Assembly: GCF_000192575.1 (NCBI RefSeq)
Contig: NZ_GL876934.1
Span: 357,941-421,940, forward strand
Direction: 5' to 3'
Length of the DNA stretch: 64,000 bases
DNA from: Novosphingobium nitrogenifigens DSM 19370
GTDB taxonomy: Bacteria > Pseudomonadota > Alphaproteobacteria > Sphingomonadales > Sphingomonadaceae
Made by a program: the position numbers and the translations under genes. The first letter of the stretch is position 1. Each line of letters begins with the position of its first letter. Shown one piece after another: positions 45,332-53,466 of this stretch. The notes beneath the pieces were generated by a model, which searched no databases, was not told the origin of the DNA, and worked only from the letters and a program-made list of their open reading frames with translations.

Positions 45332-48004
45332 GCCTGCGAGCCAGGCCGTCGTTTCGCTGGTGATGCGCGGATCGGTTGCCAGACGGTTGCGAATGCGGGC
45401 GAGCGCACGCTCGACCGGCTTTTGCGCGCCCGGTTCGATCGTCTTTTCATAGGCCGTCAGCTTGTCGACCATGGCCTGCGTATTGGCGGTCGAGGCGAGC
45501 CGTTCGACATACGTCGTCCGGCCCGAGGCATCGACCAGGTCGAGTACCGCGTCGCGATGCGCGAGGAAGAAGTCAAACGCCTGCTCGCTGTGTTCGCGCG
45601 CGACCGCCGTGATGATCGCCGCCGACGTCGTCTTGCCCGGCTTGTCGGTCAGGGCAAGAGCGAGCGCCTTGTTCGCCAGAGCCGGGTCCTTCACCGCGCC
45701 CAGACGCACGAAGAGATCGGATCGGTCGACCGTGGACGTCGCCGCCTCGGCCAACCGTTCGAGCTTGTCCCATTCGGCAGGCGTCGCATTGCGGGAAACG
45801 ATGCCCAGCCAGTCCTGCTTGAGCGGACCGTCAAGCGCAGCGGGATCGGTGTCGAGCGCGGCAAAGCGGCGACGCGCTTCTGCCACCACGCCCGGTTCGC
45901 CGAGCTTGCCCAGCACCGCGACCAGCGTCGAACGCAAGTCGGCGTCAGGCAGCGCTTCCCCGGCCTTGGGATCGAAGCCGAGCGCATCGAGGCGCGGCTT
46001 CCACAGGGCGATCGCACGGGCTGCGAGCGCGGCCTTTCCGGCCCCGGCGTTGTCCCCGAAACGATCGTAAAGCCCGCTGAACCGGCGGATCGCTTCATTG
46101 GCGACTTCGGGATTGCCCTTGCCCGGCACCGCCGCGAGCAGCGCAAGGGCGCCCGCCATCGGCTGATACCCGGCCTGGGCCAGTTCGAGCTGATCGGCGA
46201 CCAGACCGCGCTGGTCGATCGGAGCAAGGCGCGGCAGGGCCCCGGCCAGATCCTTCAACTGTGTCGGCGTATAGAGCGAGCGGTAATAGCCGAGCTGTCC
46301 GGCATTGATGACCACCGGACCGCATCCCTCGATCGTCAGCGTCGTCTTGCCGTCGGCCATGATCGAGCGGGTCGGAGCGCCTCCGCCCACCGCGACCAGA
46401 AGCGGCACATGCCAGCGCCGGGTCGAAGGTTCGCCGACGCGATCACGCGTGAATTCGTCCTGCACCAGCGACAGCGTGGTCTTGCCCCCTGCGCATTGCG
46501 CAGCAGCGACGCGAACCAGCGGAATGCCCGGCTGCTTGGTGAAATCGTCAGCAATCGTGCTCAGCCCCTTGGCCCCGGCGGCCTCGACCGCATTCCAGAG
46601 GTCGGTGGTGTGGCTGTTGCCGAACTTGTGCGCGGCCATGTAGGCGCGGATGCCGTCGCGCCAGGTGGTTTCGCCCGCATAGGCTTCCAGCATGGCAAGG
46701 ACGGCTTCGCCCTTCTGATAGGTGATCGCGTCGAAAGCCTGATTGGCTTCGTCGACCGTGCGCACTTTCTGGATGATCGGGTGCGTCGTGCGGAAGGCAT
46801 CGAGCCCCATCGCCGCCTCGCGCCCGCCGACGCGTCCGATCAGCGCGAACCAGTCGGGGTGGAAATGGTCGGTCGCCTTGGTTTCCATCCAGCTGGCGAA
46901 CCCTTCGTTCAGCCAGAGGTCGTCCCACCAGGCCATGGTGACGAGATCGCCGAACCACTGGTGAGCGATCTCGTGGGCCTGGGCCACTTCGATGAACTGG
47001 CGCGACTGAGGCGAGGTCGTCTTGGGATCCTCGAGCAGGTCACGCTGGAACGTGAACACCGCGCCCCAGTTTTCCATCGCGCTGAAGAACTGCGACTGGC
47101 CCGGCCCGGCAATGTTGTCGAGCTTGGGCAGCGGATAGTTCTGACCGAAATAGTCGTTGTAATAGGGGACGAGCCCCGCCAGCTCGTTGAGCGCAAAGCG
47201 GGCCTGTTCGCCGCTGCCCTTGGGCGAGACGATGCCCACTTCGACCCCGGCGCTGGTCATCTTGCTCATCCGCTCGAAATCGCCCGCGCCGAAGAACAAG
47301 AGGTACGAAGCCATTTTCGGCGTGGTGCGGAAGGTGACTTTCTTCAGCCCCTTGCCCGCCGGAGCCTCGCTCGCGACCGGCATGTTGCTGACTGCAAGCT
47401 GCGCTTCGGGAACGACGACCGAGAGGTCGAAAGTTGCCTTGTACGAGGGTTCATCGAACATCGGGGCGAACTGGCGCGCATAGCTCGGCTCGAACTGGGT
47501 GAAGAGCGCGCGAGTCGGCTTGCCGTCGTTGCCGGTGTAATCGAGCGCAAAAAGGCCGCTCGCCTGCGTGTCGATGTGCCCGGTATAAGTGCCTTCCAGA
47601 CGATAGTGTCCGGCAGCAATCGTCTTGCCTGCGGCAAAGCTTGCGGTTTCCTGCTTGTCGTCGAACGTGACCTTGAGCGCCGTGGCCTTGCCCCCGGTCG
47701 CGACAAGCTTTGCCTCGCCGATCTTGAGCATCGCAGCGTTGAGCGTGATCGCATCGGTTGCCTGGGGCACATCGATGTCGATGGCAAAGGTGCCTGCGAA
47801 GGTCATCGCCTTTGGATCGGGCACGATCCCGATGGCATAGTGGCTGGGGATCGCAGTATGCGGCAGCGTTCCATCGACGGGGAAAGCCGGAGCTGCAACC
47901 GGGGCAGCAGGCGCAGCGCAGGCAGGGACGGATACGGCAAGGGCAAGCGCCGAACCGGCAAGCGCCAGCGCGGCAAGGGAATGCTTGGAAAAGCTGATCA
48001 TCAT
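45326..48004 (-). CDS. pepN: Secreted M1 family aminopeptidase
   Basis: An 892-residue zinc aminopeptidase with a signal peptide (HSLAALALAGSALALAVSVPACA), so periplasmic or lipid-attached. M1 landmarks: FEPSYARQFAPMFDEP, exopeptidase motif SAMENWGAVF near 310, zinc motif HEIAHQWFGDLV near 345 with WLNEGFASWME, and the ERAP1-like C-terminal helical domain. It removes N-terminal residues from peptides. Start chosen at ATG 48004 among GTG/ATG/ATG in a row. Symbol by family; export distinguishes it from cytosolic PepN. Confidence 0.93.
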   Translation of the reverse strand: MMISFSKHSLAALALAGSALALAVSVPACAAPAAPVAAPAFPVDGTLPHTAIPSHYAIGIVPDPKAMTFAGTFAIDIDVPQATDAITLNAAMLKIGEAKLVATGGKATALKVTFDDKQETASFAAGKTIAAGHYRLEGTYTGHIDTQASGLFALDYTGNDGKPTRALFTQFEPSYARQFAPMFDEPSYKATFDLSVVVPEAQLAVSNMPVASEAPAGKGLKKVTFRTTPKMASYLLFFGAGDFERMSKMTSAGVEVGIVSPKGSGEQARFALNELAGLVPYYNDYFGQNYPLPKLDNIAGPGQSQFFSAMENWGAVFTFQRDLLEDPKTTSPQSRQFIEVAQAHEIAHQWFGDLVTMAWWDDLWLNEGFASWMETKATDHFHPDWFALIGRVGGREAAMGLDAFRTTHPIIQKVRTVDEANQAFDAITYQKGEAVLAMLEAYAGETTWRDGIRAYMAAHKFGNSHTTDLWNAVEAAGAKGLSTIADDFTKQPGIPLVRVAAAQCAGGKTTLSLVQDEFTRDRVGEPSTRRWHVPLLVAVGGGAPTRSIMADGKTTLTIEGCGPVVINAGQLGYYRSLYTPTQLKDLAGALPRLAPIDQRGLVADQLELAQAGYQPMAGALALLAAVPGKGNPEVANEAIRRFSGLYDRFGDNAGAGKAALAARAIALWKPRLDALGFDPKAGEALPDADLRSTLVAVLGKLGEPGVVAEARRRFAALDTDPAALDGPLKQDWLGIVSRNATPAEWDKLERLAEAATSTVDRSDLFVRLGAVKDPALANKALALALTDKPGKTTSAAIITAVAREHSEQAFDFFLAHRDAVLDLVDASGRTTYVERLASTANTQAMVDKLTAYEKTIEPGAQKPVERALARIRNRLATDPRITSETTAWLAGQ

Positions 48005-48186
48005 CACCCCATGGGAGGACGTCGGCCAGCCGGGAGCGGCGGCCGCGAATGGTCCTGCCTAGCAAGGAGATGGTTGCAAAGCCAACCGGATTGCCGTGAC
48101 GCCATCGACCAGCGACCGACCCGGCCCGACGAACGGCAACCCCGGGTCCGGGCAAACGATACCCCTGAACCCGCAAGGCCGTGCGA

Positions 48187-49716
48187 TCAGGCGAGCGGAA
48201 CCCGCAAGGTTGCTCTCAAACCGACGACCCGGCCCTTCTCGATCCGATTGGCAAGGATCAGCGAACCGCCGTGCTGATCGGCAATCGCCCGCGCGAGCGT
48301 GAGCCCCAGCCCCGTGCCCCCGGTCGCACTGTTGCGCGACGGGTCGAGCCGGGTGAAGGGCTCCATCATCAGGGCGATCGAACCCTCCGGAATGCCCGGT
48401 CCGTCGTCATCGACCGTGATCACTGCCTCGTGCCCGTCGCGCGCCAGCGTCACCCGCGCGCGTTCACCATAGCGCAGGCTGTTGGACACCAGATTGCGCA
48501 AGGCCCGACGCAGCCAGGTCGCGCGCACCGGCGCAACCATGCGTTCGAGATCGATCACTTCGACCGGTTCGCCCATGTCCTCGTATTCGCCGATGATATC
48601 TACGACGAGCGCGGAGATTTCAGTCGCCTCGACCGGATCCGACGGGCGCCCGACGCGCGCCAGCGAGAGAATGTCATCGAGCGAGCGATTGATGTCCTCG
48701 ATCGTGGCGGCCATGCGCGCACGTTCGGTATCGTCCTCGACTGCCTCGATCCGCACGCGCAAGGCTGCCAGCGGCGTCTTGAGATCGTGCCCGATCGCGC
48801 CGAGCATGACGTCCTTTTCATCGAGCAGGGCACTGATACGCGCTTCCATCGCGTTATGCGCCGCGATCAGGTGCTTCATGTCCTCGGGCCCTTGCGGCAC
48901 CAGCGGTTCGATCCGTCCCGGTTCGCGGGCGAACTGTTCGAGCCGCCCGGTCAGCGCGCGCAAGGGACGCGTAATCCGGCGCAGGATCAGGGCGACGACC
49001 CCCACCAGCACGAGGTAGATCAGGATCGTCTGTCGCAGCAGCGCGATGAGCAGCAGCGTCTCGTTCGACGGCACGAAGCTGCGTACGGTCATCCACGTCC
49101 CGTCCGCCTGCTGCATCGAGGCGATCACCAGCCGAGGATAGCCTTCCCCGGTCGAGGTGTCGAACCGCGCACGCAAGGCGGGCAGGACCGGCCCCACAAG
49201 CGCATCCCGCGCGGGATCGCGTTCGACCACCAGCACGGCTTTTACCTGTTCGCCCTGAGATTCCAGCACTTGCCGCAGATGCTTTTCCATCTCGGCCATG
49301 TGAATGTCGCCGGGCTGTTCGGGCGAGCGGCTGTCGACATGGAAACGCAGCGTGCGCGGCAGGCGCAGCCGCTCTTCGGGAGGAAGACCTCCCGGCAAGG
49401 CGGGCAAAGGCTGAAGATCGGGCGGAGGCGATCCCGGCGGAAACCCCGGAGGCGGTCCGGGTGGGTGCATGCCTTCGGAAAATCCGTGCCGCATCGCCAT
49501 GCGTTCACCCAGCATGCGCATGGCGGTGCTGTTGACCATTCCGGCCAGATGACGCTCGTGTTGTTCGCGCCAGATCAGATAGGCCGACAACCCTTGCGCC
49601 ACGAAAAGCGCCAGCGCGATCGCCAGCAACATCTGCCCCATGAGGCTGTGCGGCCAGAGCGGAATGCGGCGCAGGAAGGGCTTTTTCCCGTCCGGTTGCG
49701 ATGGCAACGCGTTCAC
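48187..49716 (-). CDS. Sensor histidine kinase with HAMP domain
   Basis: A 509-residue membrane kinase. Helix 1 spans about 28-48; the periplasmic sensor (about 50-235) contains a very proline-rich stretch (HPPGPPPGFPPGSPPPD); helix 2 is about 237-260, then HAMP (RITRPLRALTGRLEQFA). The phosphorylated His is in GAIGHDLKTPLAALR near residue 309, followed by N (LRRALRNLVSNSLRYG), G1 (DDDGPGIPE) and G2 (TGGTGLGLTLA) boxes. It starts 11 bases after its response regulator gene. Stimulus unknown. Confidence 0.94.
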   Translation of the reverse strand: MNALPSQPDGKKPFLRRIPLWPHSLMGQMLLAIALALFVAQGLSAYLIWREQHERHLAGMVNSTAMRMLGERMAMRHGFSEGMHPPGPPPGFPPGSPPPDLQPLPALPGGLPPEERLRLPRTLRFHVDSRSPEQPGDIHMAEMEKHLRQVLESQGEQVKAVLVVERDPARDALVGPVLPALRARFDTSTGEGYPRLVIASMQQADGTWMTVRSFVPSNETLLLIALLRQTILIYLVLVGVVALILRRITRPLRALTGRLEQFAREPGRIEPLVPQGPEDMKHLIAAHNAMEARISALLDEKDVMLGAIGHDLKTPLAALRVRIEAVEDDTERARMAATIEDINRSLDDILSLARVGRPSDPVEATEISALVVDIIGEYEDMGEPVEVIDLERMVAPVRATWLRRALRNLVSNSLRYGERARVTLARDGHEAVITVDDDGPGIPEGSIALMMEPFTRLDPSRNSATGGTGLGLTLARAIADQHGGSLILANRIEKGRVVGLRATLRVPLA

Positions 49717-49727
49717 GGCGAGCGCCT

Positions 49728-50468
49728 TCAGTCCTTGGCCACGATCTTGCGCACTTCGGCGGCGAGCATGTAGCCCCCGCCCCAGACCGTCTGGATCAAT
49801 TGCGGATTGCGGCTGTCGATCTCGATCTTGCGACGCAGGCGGCTGATCTGGTTGTCCACTGCACGATCGAACAGATGCGCCTCGCGCCCCTGCACCATGT
49901 CGAGCAGGCGATCGCGGTCGAGCACTTGTCGCGGATGGTCGAGGAACGCCATGAGCAGGCGGAATTCTGCCGAGGAAATCGGCACCACCACGCCTTCGGG
50001 ATCGGTCAGGCGGCGCTTGAGCGGATCGAGCCGCCAGCTTTCGAATTCATAGAGCGTCGCTTCGACGGCTTCGGGGATCACCCGGCCCGATCGACGCAGC
50101 ACGCTGCGGATGCGGGCGACCAGTTCGCGCGGGTCGAACGGCTTTACGACATAATCGTCGCCGCCGATTTCCAGCCCGACAATACGGTCGGTCGATTCGC
50201 CCTTGGCCGTGATGAAGATGACCGGCATCCGCCTGGTTTCGGCAAGATGGCGGCAGAGCGACAATCCGTCCTCGCCCGGCATCATGATGTCGAGCAGGAC
50301 GAGATCGTAATGGGCCGAGGCAATCCGGCCGCGTGCCTCGGCGGCGCTCGCCGCCTGGGTCACGACAAATCCCTGACGGGCGAGATAATCGGCCAGGGGT
50401 TCACGCAGGGCCGCTTCGTCGTCGACCAGCAGGATTTCGGTGGCAGCTTCGCTCATCCCATCGCTCAT
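49728..50468 (-). CDS. Response regulator, OmpR family
   Basis: A receiver domain (ILLVDDEAAL; phospho-Asp in LVLLDIMMPGEDG; Lys in DDYVVKPFDPREL) followed by an OmpR-type winged helix (ISSAEFRLLMAFLDHPRQVLDR ... VDNQISRLRRKIE ... TVWGGGYML). It regulates transcription when phosphorylated by the kinase encoded 11 bases downstream. Four in-frame starts are possible (50510 GTG, 50495, 50468 and 50456 ATG); none has an outstanding ribosome site. The EF-hand gene lies just upstream on the same strand and may be its target or sensor aid. Confidence 0.94.
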   Translation of the reverse strand: MSDGMSEAATEILLVDDEAALREPLADYLARQGFVVTQAASAAEARGRIASAHYDLVLLDIMMPGEDGLSLCRHLAETRRMPVIFITAKGESTDRIVGLEIGGDDYVVKPFDPRELVARIRSVLRRSGRVIPEAVEATLYEFESWRLDPLKRRLTDPEGVVVPISSAEFRLLMAFLDHPRQVLDRDRLLDMVQGREAHLFDRAVDNQISRLRRKIEIDSRNPQLIQTVWGGGYMLAAEVRKIVAKD

Positions 50469-50574
50469 ATCCGATTGTCGGACAGGTTCCAGCATGGTCG
50501 TCACGTCCACAATCCCATTTCATGCTAGGTGTCGCGTCGGGAACCCCGGCCGACCGGAGTTCCCAATCGCAAAC

Positions 50575-51312
50575 TTACATTTCATCTCCCGAAGGCGGCG
50601 GCGGGCCGTCACCATCTCCCGGAGGCGGGCCACGACGGCCCTCATGGTGCCAGCCGTGGGGACCGCGCGGACCAAATGCCGCCCGGCGTTCCTCGCGCGT
50701 CAACTTGCCGTCGTGATTGGCGTCAAGCTTGTCGAAGCGAGCCTTGACCGCCGCATCGAAAGCGGCGCGGGTGAGCGTATCGCCCTGACGCGCTTCGCGC
50801 ATCGCGGGGTGGATGATCGCTTCTCCGATGAAGCCTTCCGGCCCCATCATGCCCGGGTGCATGCGATGCGGGCCCATCATGCCCATGCCATGCGGCCCAT
50901 TACCCTCGGGGCCCTTTCCTTCGGGACCCTTTCCTTCGGGACCCTTTCCGCCCGGAGGCGGCGGAGGCGGCATGTCCTCGCGCTTTTCCTTCCACTTCGC
51001 TTCACGCGCATGGTGGAAAGCCAGGAATTCGTCCTTGCTTACCACGCCGTCGTGGTTCGCGTCGATTTCGGCGAAGTGTTCGAGCACGCGGGCATCGCGA
51101 TCGGCCTGGTCAAGCTTGCCGTCGTGATTGGCGTCGAGCTTGTCCCACAGACCATCGGCCTTGGCCTTCACGTCGGCCCAGGCGATTTCGCGGTCGGGTC
51201 CGCCCTTGTCCTGGCTCTGCGGAGCCTTTTCAGCAAAGGCAGGCGCAGCGAACTCGACCGCCGCAGACAACATCAGGCCCGCGGCAACACCTGCCAGCAG
51301 CAACTTCTTCAT
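50575..51312 (-). CDS. Exported EF-hand protein with collagen-like KGPEG repeats
   Basis: A 245-residue protein with signal peptide (KKLLLAGVAAGLMLSAAVEFAAPAFA). Three EF-hand loops are seen, each starting DANHDG (DANHDGKLDQAD, DANHDGVVSKDE, DANHDGKLTREE), so calcium binding outside the inner membrane is likely. Between loops 2 and 3 lies PPPPPPGGKGPEGKGPEGKG, then a Met/His/Gly-rich stretch (GPHGMGMMGPHRMHPGMMGP) that could bind metal. The C-terminus is again Gly/Pro/His-rich. It precedes a two-component system on the same strand. ATG 51312 follows AAAGGGGACG. Confidence 0.85.
   Translation of the reverse strand: MKKLLLAGVAAGLMLSAAVEFAAPAFAEKAPQSQDKGGPDREIAWADVKAKADGLWDKLDANHDGKLDQADRDARVLEHFAEIDANHDGVVSKDEFLAFHHAREAKWKEKREDMPPPPPPGGKGPEGKGPEGKGPEGNGPHGMGMMGPHRMHPGMMGPEGFIGEAIIHPAMREARQGDTLTRAAFDAAVKARFDKLDANHDGKLTREERRAAFGPRGPHGWHHEGRRGPPPGDGDGPPPPSGDEM
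50905..50949. repeat. Three 15-bp repeats inside the EF-hand gene
   Basis: TTCGGGACCCTTTCC occurs twice, with a third near-copy before it, encoding successive KGPEG units. Such a repeat can change copy number by slippage without a frameshift. Confidence 0.85.
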
Positions 51313-51529
51313 TTCGTCGTCCCCTTTCTCGGAGCGCCGTTTGATAAACGGGGGAAAGCCGCGGCGCGGTCCCGCAGCAGGCATGGGGGATTGGGGGAAG
51401 CCTGCCGGGATTGTGCTTGGGGGCTGATTGTAAACCGCCCCGCGACTTTCTGTCCCATGATATAGGACGCGGTTGTCGCTGAACTATGCCGGGTTGGCGG
51501 GTATTTTGTCGCAGATTGTCGCGCGATGG

Positions 51530-51564
51530 GCGACCTGCAACGAGACACACCCGTTGCAGGTCGC
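51530..51564. repeat. Interspersed hairpin, copy 1 (ACCTGCAAYGAG family)
   Basis: GCGACCTGCAACG (51530-51542) and CGTTGCAGGTCGC (51552-51564) make a perfect 13-bp stem with a 9-base loop, 13 bases after the pepP stop. The same core recurs near 56.0 and 62.7 kb. No T-run, so either a repeat element or an unusual terminator. Confidence 0.8.
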
Positions 51565-51577
51565 AACACGCATGGGC

Positions 51578-53386
51578 TCAGACCAACGGCGCGGTCGCCG
51601 CTTCGAGCCAGGCAAGATCTTCGCCTTCGAGCAGCGGCGCCAGGATCGAGCGCACTTGCGCGTGATAGGCGTCGAACCAGCCGCGCTCTTCCGCGCTCAA
51701 CAGATCGACATCGACAAGGCTGCGGTCGATCGGCACGAACGTCAGATTGTCAAAGCCCAGATAAGCGCCTTCCGCCCCGGCGATCGTCCGTCCAGTCACC
51801 AGCACCAGATTCTCGATGCGGATGCCGTAATCGCCTGCCTTGTAATAGCCCGGCTCGTTCGACAGGATCATGCCTTCGAGCAATTCCTGCGCAGTCCCGG
51901 CCTGCCCGCCTTGCGCCTTGGCAATGCGCTGGGGCCCTTCGTGGACAGAAAGAAAGCTGCCGACGCCGTGCCCGGTGCCATGGGCATAGTCGAGCCCCGC
52001 CGACCACAGGAACTGGCGCGCCAGCACGTCGAGCTGGGCCCCATTGGTGCCCTGCGGGAACACGGCGCGCGACAGGGCGATATGCCCCTTGAGCACGCGG
52101 GTGAACCGGTCGCGCACTTGCGCCGGAGGCGCGCCGGGGCCGATCCAGACGGTGCGGGTAATGTCGGTGGTGCCGTCGCGATACTGCCCGCCCGAATCAA
52201 CGAGATAGATGCTGTCGGGCGCGATCGTCCGGTTCGAGGCTTCATCGACCCGGTAATGCGGAATGGCCGCATTGGGCCCGGCACCCGAAATCGTGTCGAA
52301 GGACAAGTCGACCAGCGCATTGCTTGCCGCCCGCTCGGCTTCCAGTCGCGCGGCCGCCGAAAGCTCGGTCTCTCCACCGGCAGGCGCAGTCGCTTCGAGC
52401 CAGCGCAGGAAACGCACCATGGCCGCCCCGTCGCGAGCCTGCGCCGCGCGGTGTCCCGCCAGCTCGACCGGGTTCTTCACCGCCTTGGGCAGGATCGTGG
52501 GATCGAGCAGCGGCGCAATCGTCGCCCCGGCACTTTCGAGCGCGCGGAAAATTGCCTCCACGCTGCGATCGGGATCGACCGCGACCTTGCGCCCGCCCAA
52601 CGCTTCAAGCGCGGGCACGAAGGCATCACGGGAAGCAAGACGCACGCCCTCGCCCAGATGCGCGACGAGATCGGGCGTCACCTTTTCCGGCGCCATGAAG
52701 AGGTCGGCGCTGCCATCGGCATGGACCAGCGCGAACGCCAGCGCGACCGGAGTGCGATCGACGTCGCTACCGCGCAGATTGAAGAGCCATGCAACCGAAT
52801 CGAGCGCGGCGATCACCACCGCATCAAGGCTCTTTTCCTTGAGCCAGGCGGCCACTTGCCCGCGCTTGGTCACAGCATCGACACCGGCGAATTCGATTCC
52901 ATGGGGAACGGCGGGCGCAGGCGACGGCGCGGGGCGATCCTCCCACACCACATCGACCGGATTGGCCGCCACCGCGACCAGTTCGCCGCCACGCGCGGCG
53001 AGCGCGCGCGCCACCGTTTCAGCCCAGCCGCGCGTGTGCAGCCAGGGATCAAAGCCGATCCGCGCACCCTGCGGCGCCTGCGTCCCAAGCCAGCCGGGGA
53101 CGCTTTCGCCCGGAACCTGATGATAGGAATAGAAACGCGGATCGACCTGTTCCCGCACTTGCAGCGTATAGCGCCCATCTACGAACATCGCCGCTTCTTC
53201 GCGCAGGATCACCGCCGTCCCCGCCGACCCGGCAAAACCGGTCAGCCATTCCAGACGTCGGGCATAGGCCCCGACATATTCGCTCATGTGCTCGTCGGAA
53301 ATCGGGACCACGAAACCGTCGAGCCCTTCGGCTGCAAGATGCTTGCGCAAGGCGTCAAGCCGCGCCTCGTGGGTGTTCATCAGCAT
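51578..53386 (-). CDS. pepP: Xaa-Pro aminopeptidase (M24B)
   Basis: A 602-residue enzyme with two creatinase N-terminal domains and a C-terminal pita-bread catalytic domain. Metal ligands appear in YLVDSGGQYRDGTTDITRTV (two Asp), the His in HGTGHGVGSFLSVHEGP, the Glu in LSNEPGYYKAGDYGIRIE and the final IENL Glu. It removes the residue before proline. No signal peptide. AGGAA precedes ATG 53386. Divergent from the oligopeptidase gene with an 80-base gap that includes a small CCCCG/CGGGG hairpin. Confidence 0.93.
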   Translation of the reverse strand: MLMNTHEARLDALRKHLAAEGLDGFVVPISDEHMSEYVGAYARRLEWLTGFAGSAGTAVILREEAAMFVDGRYTLQVREQVDPRFYSYHQVPGESVPGWLGTQAPQGARIGFDPWLHTRGWAETVARALAARGGELVAVAANPVDVVWEDRPAPSPAPAVPHGIEFAGVDAVTKRGQVAAWLKEKSLDAVVIAALDSVAWLFNLRGSDVDRTPVALAFALVHADGSADLFMAPEKVTPDLVAHLGEGVRLASRDAFVPALEALGGRKVAVDPDRSVEAIFRALESAGATIAPLLDPTILPKAVKNPVELAGHRAAQARDGAAMVRFLRWLEATAPAGGETELSAAARLEAERAASNALVDLSFDTISGAGPNAAIPHYRVDEASNRTIAPDSIYLVDSGGQYRDGTTDITRTVWIGPGAPPAQVRDRFTRVLKGHIALSRAVFPQGTNGAQLDVLARQFLWSAGLDYAHGTGHGVGSFLSVHEGPQRIAKAQGGQAGTAQELLEGMILSNEPGYYKAGDYGIRIENLVLVTGRTIAGAEGAYLGFDNLTFVPIDRSLVDVDLLSAEERGWFDAYHAQVRSILAPLLEGEDLAWLEAATAPLV

Positions 53387-53466
53387 GGGGAGTTCCTGAA
53401 AATCTTTGCATCGGTTGCATGATGCCCCGTCTTGCGGGGTCAATGCGCACACCATAGATGCGGGAC

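Noticed and set aside
45422..48277. 951-codon plus-strand open frame
   Set aside because: Antisense to pepN, whose zinc motif and signal peptide are clear; no ribosome site or recognisable domain.
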